From RUG11237 sp964450185 (GTDB lineage: Bacteria; Bacillota; Clostridia; Lachnospirales; Lachnospiraceae), in the NCBI GenBank assembly GCA_964450185.1, contig CAYVCL010000056.1, positions 1 through 20,077 on the forward strand: a DNA stretch of 20,077 nt, in the 5' to 3' direction. The notes under the pieces are model-generated. The model did no database searches. It was not told the DNA's origin and worked only from the letters and a program-made list of their open reading frames with translations. Shown piece after piece: positions 16,052-20,077 of the stretch (positions within the stretch are counted from its first letter, which is position 1; each line of letters opens with the position of its first letter). A program made the position numbers and the translations under genes.

Positions 16052-16079
16052 ATTGTACCAAATGCAATTCTTTTGTCAA
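16052..16079 (-). promoter_or_regulatory. Strong promoter of the type III toxin-antitoxin locus
   Basis: On the minus strand a perfect TTGACA (16074-16079) and TACAAT (16052-16057) have a 16-base spacer, with an extended -10 TGG. The transcript start would be near 16045, directly before the repeat region. Confidence 0.8.
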
Positions 16080-16205
16080 TGAATTTCTAAAAATTAATAA
16101 TGTTTTCATATTTTGGTAAAATCATTTTTAGCGTCGCAGAGCGAAATACACCCTTTGCACAAATCATCGATTTGTACTCTAGGTATTTCCCCCTTGCAGG
16201 GAGAA

Positions 16206-16388
16206 AAGTCACTCAAGACCAACTATCATATCCATCTCATCTTTTCCGAAAGGGAACTATTACCGGAACCTATAGAAAAGATTGCGTCACGCAATATGTT
16301 CTACAACGAAAATGTAAACCATGTACGCACTGAGAAAATCACTCCAAAAGCTGAAACCATTTTCATTTGTATAAACAGACTATTCTAA
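16206..16388 (+). pseudogene. MobA/MobL-type relaxase fragment
   Basis: In frame from 16206 the sequence reads KTNYHIHLIFSERELL, PEPIEKIASRNMFYNE and NHVRTEK. This matches the HxH metal-binding strand and following segment of MobA/MobL relaxases that nick the transfer origin of mobilizable elements. Similarity fades after about 16345 and the frame stops at 16388. The N-terminal nicking tyrosine region and the rest of the protein are missing, so it is a remnant of roughly 45 codons. Just upstream, 16123-16205 contains short palindromes (ACAAATC/GATTTGT at 16158-16174 and CCCTTGCAGGG at 16192-16202) that could be part of an old transfer origin. It shows that a mobilizable element once occupied this spot, probably the one that brought the toxin-antitoxin locus. 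Confidence 0.6.
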
Positions 16389-16647
16389 CGCAATAAGATC
16401 TGACTTTTCGTAGCGGTTATGACCTTGTAATTGTTTTTTATATTTCCAGCACTTGATAGCATCATCTAAACACTTTCCTTTATTATCATCAAAAAAATCT
16501 CGAATATATGTATTATATTCAAACTGTTTATCAATAGAGCTTTTCTTGTTTTTCTTTTCTTCTAAAATTTCATAATATGCGGTTATAGCATCTTTATAAG
16601 TTTTACCGGTATGAGTTTTTAGCTAATTCTTCTATTCTGTAATTCAT
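16380..16647 (-). pseudogene. DUF6434-type gene broken by a one-base frameshift
   Basis: An ATG at 16645-16647 overlaps the TGA of the preceding GyrI-like gene. It gives MNYRIEELAKNSYR and then stops. In another frame the DNA from 16620 to the TAG at 16380 encodes a continuous domain: THTGKTYKDAITAYYEIL, IDKQFEYNTYIRDFF, DDAIKCWKYKKQLQGHNRYE and KSDLIALE. I recognise this as the DUF6434 module usually found at the C-terminus of SAP-domain proteins. Removing a single A from the five-A tract (plus-strand T5 at 16616-16620) joins both parts into an 88-codon gene. It is therefore a recent single-base inactivation, a sequencing error at a homopolymer, or less likely programmed frameshifting. It would be the fourth gene of the ClbS-WYL-GyrI operon. 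Confidence 0.65.
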
Positions 16648-17561
16648 TTCTTTTCCTTATGTGCCGTTATGATTGTATAACTATAAGCATTTACAGTTAT
16701 TATGCAATCATCTATATTAATATACCAGTTTTTCCCATTTCTTAAAACAGAAGCATTATCTGATTTTATTTTGGCTTTACACCACTCAACAACATTATCT
16801 GTATCCAAAGAAAGATTTTTTTTGATTCGCATGACACCCAATTCTGTCGTATGCAATTTATCCAAATTTTGAAGTAATTCAATTTCTTTTTTCACCGATT
16901 CTAAAAAAGGTAACTGATTTACTGATGAAAAAGACTTTCGAATCGGATGACGAATAACGGTCTTCAATTTTTCTGGTGCACATTTTCTGGGATCGCTTAA
17001 GTATATTTCATGATGGTATCTTCCCTTTTTCATATCGGGCTCATACCCTTGCTCTTTTATAAACGCATCCATCTTTTCTATTGTAAGCGGTTCTTCATCA
17101 TAGCTTCCGATATGCATACTTTGTACACATACTCCCTCATCATAAGTTAAAAACTCAACCTTGGAAAAATCCATCTTCTTTTTCGTAGTTGCTTCCGTTA
17201 TTGCCCAGTCGAACTCTTCTTTTGTGACAAACTCCGGCAAACGTATCATAGCAATCCATTGGAAGTTTTCCTTATGTGAATAATCAATAGCTTCCGCATC
17301 TTTCTGCCACCATAAACCTTCTAACGGAGGCACCACATAAGAAAAGTATCCATCCATTTTATGACTACCCTTGTAGCTCATTTTTATGGTAAATGCAATG
17401 GCATACAAAAGTCCGATTGCCTGCTTGTATTCACCAGCTTCTTCATTAGGATTCCCCTGTCCACGTACCACCACATAATTCATAGGCGGAATTGTAATAA
17501 TCCCCGGCTGCTTCGGTGGCATATAAAATTCTTTATACTCTTTTTTGTAATCAAATGACAT
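16644..17561 (-). CDS. GyrI-like protein fused to DUF3781
   Basis: The preferred ATG at 17561 has GAGGAG nine bases upstream; a TTG two codons earlier (17567) also opens the frame. The product has 305 residues. Residues 1-208 form a two-repeat GyrI-like (SOUL/AraC effector-binding) domain of the Lin2189/YtkR7 subfamily, with YFSYVVPPLEGLWW (72-85) and RYHHEIYLSDPRKCAPEKLKT (181-201) as landmarks. Residues about 228-303 match DUF3781 (LHTTELGVMRIKKNLSLDT, EWCK, NWYINIDDC, TVNAYSYTIITAHK), which is normally a separate protein. Some GyrI-like proteins hydrolyse cyclopropane-bearing DNA alkylators, and others bind drugs. The gene starts 17 bp after the WYL regulator and overlaps the next frame by ATGA, so it belongs to one operon. 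Activity on genotoxins is inferred. Confidence 0.88.
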   Translation of the reverse strand: MSFDYKKEYKEFYMPPKQPGIITIPPMNYVVVRGQGNPNEEAGEYKQAIGLLYAIAFTIKMSYKGSHKMDGYFSYVVPPLEGLWWQKDAEAIDYSHKENFQWIAMIRLPEFVTKEEFDWAITEATTKKKMDFSKVEFLTYDEGVCVQSMHIGSYDEEPLTIEKMDAFIKEQGYEPDMKKGRYHHEIYLSDPRKCAPEKLKTVIRHPIRKSFSSVNQLPFLESVKKEIELLQNLDKLHTTELGVMRIKKNLSLDTDNVVEWCKAKIKSDNASVLRNGKNWYINIDDCIITVNAYSYTIITAHKEKK

Positions 17562-17578
17562 ATACAAATCTCCTCGTT

Positions 17579-18484
17579 CTAATCGCTATATAAATGCTTC
17601 ATTTTTTCAATTTCCTGCATTACTTTTTCCTTTATTTCTATAGGTTCTAATACTTGGATATGCGAACCATAGGAAAGCACATAACTTGTAAACCAATTAA
17701 TGTCCGAAACCTCAATATTGCACAATAGTGTGCCGTTATCTGTTACCACTATATTGCTTAATTCTTCATATGCCCGGAAAGCCATTTCCTGATTAATTTC
17801 CAACGTTACCGTGATTTTTGAAAGACTATCAGAGTACTTATTATTAACTATTGACAATACTTTTCCAACATTTTCCGGTTCAAAAAAGCTATCCAATACA
17901 TCTATATGAGATATCCTTTTCAGTTTAAAGAAACGATAGTCTTTTCGCAGACAGCAATAAGCGTACAAATACCATGCCTGATCTTTAAAACATAATTTTA
18001 TCGGTTTTATTTTTCTTTGAACCAATCCCGCTTGATTCCCAGAATAAACGATTTCCATATAAAAATGTCCCAATATGGCATTTTTAATCCGTTCGAATTT
18101 AGTAGCATCTTCACTACTATTCCCCCAACTAGAAAACTCTATTTCAATCCAATCCTGATATTGCTTTCCTAAAAAAGAACGAAGTTTTGATATAGAATCA
18201 TCATCAACCGTAAGAGATACTTCGTTCAGTGCACTTAATGACTCCATTATTTTGTTCTTTTCCTCTGTGGTAAGAACAGCTTTATCCAAAACATAATCCG
18301 GTAATATTGAAATGCCTCCATGTTTACCTTTATTTGCATAAATAGGGATTCCGGCTATTGTTAATTTATCAATATCGCGATATATGGTTCTCTCTGAAAC
18401 CTCAAAAATATCAGCTAACTCTTTTGCCGTCATCTGTGGCTTTTCCATCAACAAATATACAATTTGAAATAATCTATTTAACAT
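17579..18484 (-). CDS. WYL-domain transcriptional regulator (YafY type)
   Basis: The 301-residue regulator has an HTH_11/DeoR-like winged helix (about 1-60: MTAKELADIFEVSERTIYRD), a WYL sensor domain (about 135-210, with W171-Y172-L173 in AWYLYAYC and FFKLKRI) and a C-terminal WCX extension (about 225-298). WYL domains bind nucleic acids or small ligands and often control DNA-damage or defence genes. Its start overlaps the last 11 bases of the ClbS-like gene, which implies translational coupling. The palindrome at 19060-19074 upstream of the operon is its most likely operator, giving autoregulation. Whether it activates or represses cannot be told. Confidence 0.93.
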   Translation of the reverse strand: MLNRLFQIVYLLMEKPQMTAKELADIFEVSERTIYRDIDKLTIAGIPIYANKGKHGGISILPDYVLDKAVLTTEEKNKIMESLSALNEVSLTVDDDSISKLRSFLGKQYQDWIEIEFSSWGNSSEDATKFERIKNAILGHFYMEIVYSGNQAGLVQRKIKPIKLCFKDQAWYLYAYCCLRKDYRFFKLKRISHIDVLDSFFEPENVGKVLSIVNNKYSDSLSKITVTLEINQEMAFRAYEELSNIVVTDNGTLLCNIEVSDINWFTSYVLSYGSHIQVLEPIEIKEKVMQEIEKMKHLYSD

Positions 18485-19016
18485 TTATCATCTTCCTATG
18501 TGCTTTTATCTTTTTCATAGCCCAATCATAATGACTACTAGTTACACTGATGAAGTAAGACCCAATGGTACTACCTCCTACCCAGTCATATACATTTTTC
18601 TGGAATAATTCATCATTTGACATTGTTTGAATAACATCCATAATTTTTTTGTGTGATTCCTTAAACTGTTCTAATGCCATGTCTAAGGTAACTGATTGGT
18701 TCCTTTTCCAGAACAGAATATTCATAGCACCATATGTTTTCCAATTATAACCTTCCATTAGAAAGGGCTTATGCAGCCCAGCTTTATTGTTAGCTACCCA
18801 TTCAAGCATCAGATTGTGCCACTCATGTAAATGAATAAAAATATCTCTTAAATTTTTATCTCTTCCCCAATGAGCTTCTTTCTTTTTGATGTCTGATGAA
18901 AAGTCAAATTCAGTGCTTAATTCTATTTCTGTCATAGAATCAATAAGTTTCAAAAGTTTATCATAGTTTAGATCTGCTGCTTCAATTAAATCATTCTTTG
19001 TCTGTGGTCTTGGCAT
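18474..19016 (-). CDS. ClbS/DfsB-family protein (DinB-like four-helix bundle)
   Basis: The ATG at 19016 (MPRPQTKNDLIEAA) has AAAGGAG at eight bases' spacing. An upstream in-frame ATG at 19043 overlaps the -10 box, so it cannot be in the transcript. The protein has 180 residues, the usual size. Family landmarks are the MPRP start, RDKNLRDIFIHLHEWHNLMLEW (52-73), the P-L-EGYNWKTYGAMN stretch (84-99) and the late NVYDWVGGSTIGSYF helix. ClbS itself is the colibactin self-resistance protein that opens the toxin's cyclopropane ring; most homologues are uncharacterised. Here it is the first gene of an operon with a WYL regulator and a GyrI-like protein. A protective role against DNA-alkylating natural products is inferred from both families. 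Confidence 0.88.
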   Translation of the reverse strand: MPRPQTKNDLIEAADLNYDKLLKLIDSMTEIELSTEFDFSSDIKKKEAHWGRDKNLRDIFIHLHEWHNLMLEWVANNKAGLHKPFLMEGYNWKTYGAMNILFWKRNQSVTLDMALEQFKESHKKIMDVIQTMSNDELFQKNVYDWVGGSTIGSYFISVTSSHYDWAMKKIKAHRKMINVK

Positions 19017-19041
19017 ACACTTATCTCCTTTATTTTTTTTC

Positions 19042-19047
19042 ATTATA
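19042..19047 (-). promoter_or_regulatory. -10 box of the ClbS-WYL-GyrI operon promoter
   Basis: On the minus strand TATAAT (19042-19047) is perfect, but the -35 position (19065-19070) reads ACAAGG, far from TTGACA. The promoter may therefore need help or be weak. Transcription would start near 19035, just ahead of the AAAGGAG of the ClbS-like gene. Confidence 0.65.
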
Positions 19048-19059
19048 ACACAAATAACC

Positions 19060-19074
19060 TGACACCTTGTGTCA
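19060..19074. promoter_or_regulatory. Palindromic operator TGACAC-N3-GTGTCA
   Basis: This is a perfect 6-bp inverted repeat with a 3-base centre, overlapping the -35 position of the operon promoter. Its position fits a regulator binding site, most plausibly for the WYL protein encoded in the same operon. The regulator-site pairing is inferred. Confidence 0.6.
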
Positions 19075-19111
19075 TATTTATTATTTATGTGCTATAAAAC
19101 GAAACATATTA

Positions 19112-19142
19112 ATAGGCAGACTGCTCATAGCAATCTGCCTAT
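19112..19142. terminator. Inverted repeat after the DUF6061-like gene, possible terminator
   Basis: A 13-base stem (19112-19124 with 19130-19142, one mismatch) has a 5-base loop and lies 5 bp past the stop codon of the small gene. It is followed on the minus strand by an AT-rich stretch without a clean T-run, so termination may be weak. Confidence 0.5.
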
Positions 19143-19147
19143 ATGTA

Positions 19148-19387
19148 TTACCAAACTTCCATAGTATCAATCGCATCCACCCATGCCTGCATTTCACCAT
19201 CTAAAGCAAGCCGAGCATATTCAAGCGGCTCATCTATCGCCAATGCATTGAGTGAATTTTGTGAGCAAGGAGTAGTTCTTAATCCATCCTCTGCCTTATT
19301 ACAATCAATTCGCAATATGTAATTCTCAAAAGTGGTTACATCAATACTGTTCGTCTGTGGGTTATAATCTGCATATATCAATCTCAT
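19148..19387 (-). CDS. DUF6061-like small protein
   Basis: The preferred ATG at 19387 (MRLIYADYNPQTNSID) has AGGAAAGGA upstream. A TTG at 19438 also opens the frame but lies upstream of the likely -10 box (TATAAT, 19413-19418), so it is not favoured. The product has 79 residues. The pattern of an N-terminal beta hairpin (YADYNPQTNSIDVTTFENYILRID) and a C-terminal EPLEYARLALDGEMQAWVDAID helix resembles DUF6061, a family of unknown function common in the accessory DNA of gut Firmicutes. No neighbour gives a clear functional hint. Confidence 0.62.
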   Translation of the reverse strand: MRLIYADYNPQTNSIDVTTFENYILRIDCNKAEDGLRTTPCSQNSLNALAIDEPLEYARLALDGEMQAWVDAIDTMEVW

Positions 19388-19438
19388 CTTATCAGTCCTT
19401 TCCTGTAAATATATTATAAGCATTTCATCCAGTCCCAA

Positions 19439-19663
19439 CTGTCATTTTTATAATTTGTTATAAGTTGTTACCCGATTTTCTTTCCCTTGTTTTTTCCCTT
19501 ATCAGCGGTCATAAACAAAGGTGGAACGATATAACACGATACAAGATGTGATGAAGAGGACACTCACGAAAAGTTTAGTGTTTTCAATGGTTTGCCGAGA
19601 TTTTTATAACACGCTATAACAGTTATTAAATCCCTTAAAATACCTCCAGTGAGAATTCAAATT
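19439..19663. other. 225-bp spacer with TATAACA repeats, no gene
   Basis: No ORF with a ribosome site is seen. On the plus strand TATAACACG occurs at 19530-19538 and 19605-19613, and TATAACA again at 19615-19621. Paired TTATAA blocks lie at 19448-19453 and 19458-19463. They could be protein-binding sites or chance in AT-rich DNA. Confidence 0.3.
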
Positions 19664-20077
19664 TTACGCTTTTCTTGCCACTACAACAGGCTGATAAAAT
19701 CCTGTTTCTTCTGAGAACTTCCACTCAACTTTGCTACATCCATAAGCAAGTAATAATTTTGTCATTTCTTCTCTGCGAGTGGCTCTATATTCACATTCAA
19801 ATTTACTAACTTGCAATGATTCCTCATCATCAACAATATACTGAATAAGTTTATAATTATCGTTATTCCACTCCCATGTTTGAAATGACACTCTCTGCCC
19901 TTTGTCGGTTTTATGTATATATGGCGGGGAATATGGTGGTTTTTCCGTCAGCAAACTATCATAATCTCTAATACTTGCAACAAATATACCATTTCTCTTA
20001 ATCTGATTCACAATGCTTTTGATTGCTGATTCTAAATCATTACTTGTTAGCATATGTGGTAGTGCATTATCCATAGC
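19664..20077 (-). CDS. Class I SAM-dependent methyltransferase, C-terminal part (runs off the right edge)
   Basis: The frame is open to the window end; the codon before the first visible ATG (20072-20074) is GCT, so that ATG is almost certainly internal. The visible 138 residues start at motif IV of a Rossmann-fold methyltransferase (AMDNALPHMLTSNDLESAI) and continue with motif V/VI (IVNQIKRNGIFVASIRDYDSLL) and the C-terminal strands (YRATRREEMTKLLLAYGCSKVEW, GFYQPVVVARKA). The SAM-binding glycine loop lies outside the window. Such CxDNALPH-type proteins are usually small-molecule methyltransferases with unknown substrates. Confidence 0.85.
   Translation of the reverse strand, partial: AMDNALPHMLTSNDLESAIKSIVNQIKRNGIFVASIRDYDSLLTEKPPYSPPYIHKTDKGQRVSFQTWEWNNDNYKLIQYIVDDEESLQVSKFECEYRATRREEMTKLLLAYGCSKVEWKFSEETGFYQPVVVARKA

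Noticed and set aside
16100..16333. Plus-strand ORF of 77 codons
   Set aside because: It is a shifted frame over the relaxase fragment; the relaxase-like residues are in the frame of 16206-16388 instead.

Overview
The window looks like the chromosome of a low-GC Gram-positive anaerobe, most likely a gut Clostridium of the Lachnospiraceae type. The reasons are AT-rich intergenic DNA, strong AGGAGG-type ribosome sites, an iron-containing alcohol dehydrogenase, LytTR/GHKL signalling, a ToxN/CptN-type toxin and a MobA/MobL-type remnant. The taxonomic call is an inference; there is no rRNA here. Nearly every gene is on the minus strand. The only intact plus-strand gene is a DUF885 lipoprotein at 8016-9776.

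Positions 1-4800 hold a two-gene LytTR system (the sensor kinase runs off the left edge), an Fe-dependent alcohol dehydrogenase with its own promoter and terminator, an HD-domain nucleotidase-like protein, and pyrG (CTP synthase) behind a near-consensus promoter. Positions 4800-7900 hold a probable two-gene operon: a full-length relative of glycogen branching enzyme whose catalytic nucleophile, acid/base and region I histidine are all replaced, followed 22 bp later by a Cache-HAMP-GGDEF diguanylate cyclase. This pairs a likely glucan-binding pseudoenzyme with c-di-GMP production.

Positions 7900-14440 hold the divergent DUF885 metallopeptidase-like lipoprotein, a convergent FabT-like MarR regulator, an FtsX-type ABC permease with a large coiled coil, its ATPase, and an OmpR-family regulator whose receiver domain has lost the phosphorylation residues. 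A roughly 240-bp palindromic element with perfect 33-bp arms (14471-14713) lies just upstream of that regulator.

Positions 14700-20077 are an accessory region. It has a small lipoprotein, a type III toxin-antitoxin locus (ToxN-like RNase with a short 36-nt-period antitoxin RNA and a terminator between them), a MobA/MobL relaxase fragment, and an operon read 19016 to 16380: ClbS/DfsB family protein, WYL regulator, GyrI-like/DUF3781 fusion, and a frameshifted DUF6434 gene. ClbS proteins and some GyrI-like proteins are both known to open cyclopropane rings of DNA-alkylating natural products, so this operon is a good candidate for a genotoxin-inducible detoxification system. A perfect TGACAC-N3-GTGTCA palindrome overlaps the -35 region of its promoter. 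The window ends with a DUF6061-like small protein and the 3' part of a SAM methyltransferase gene.
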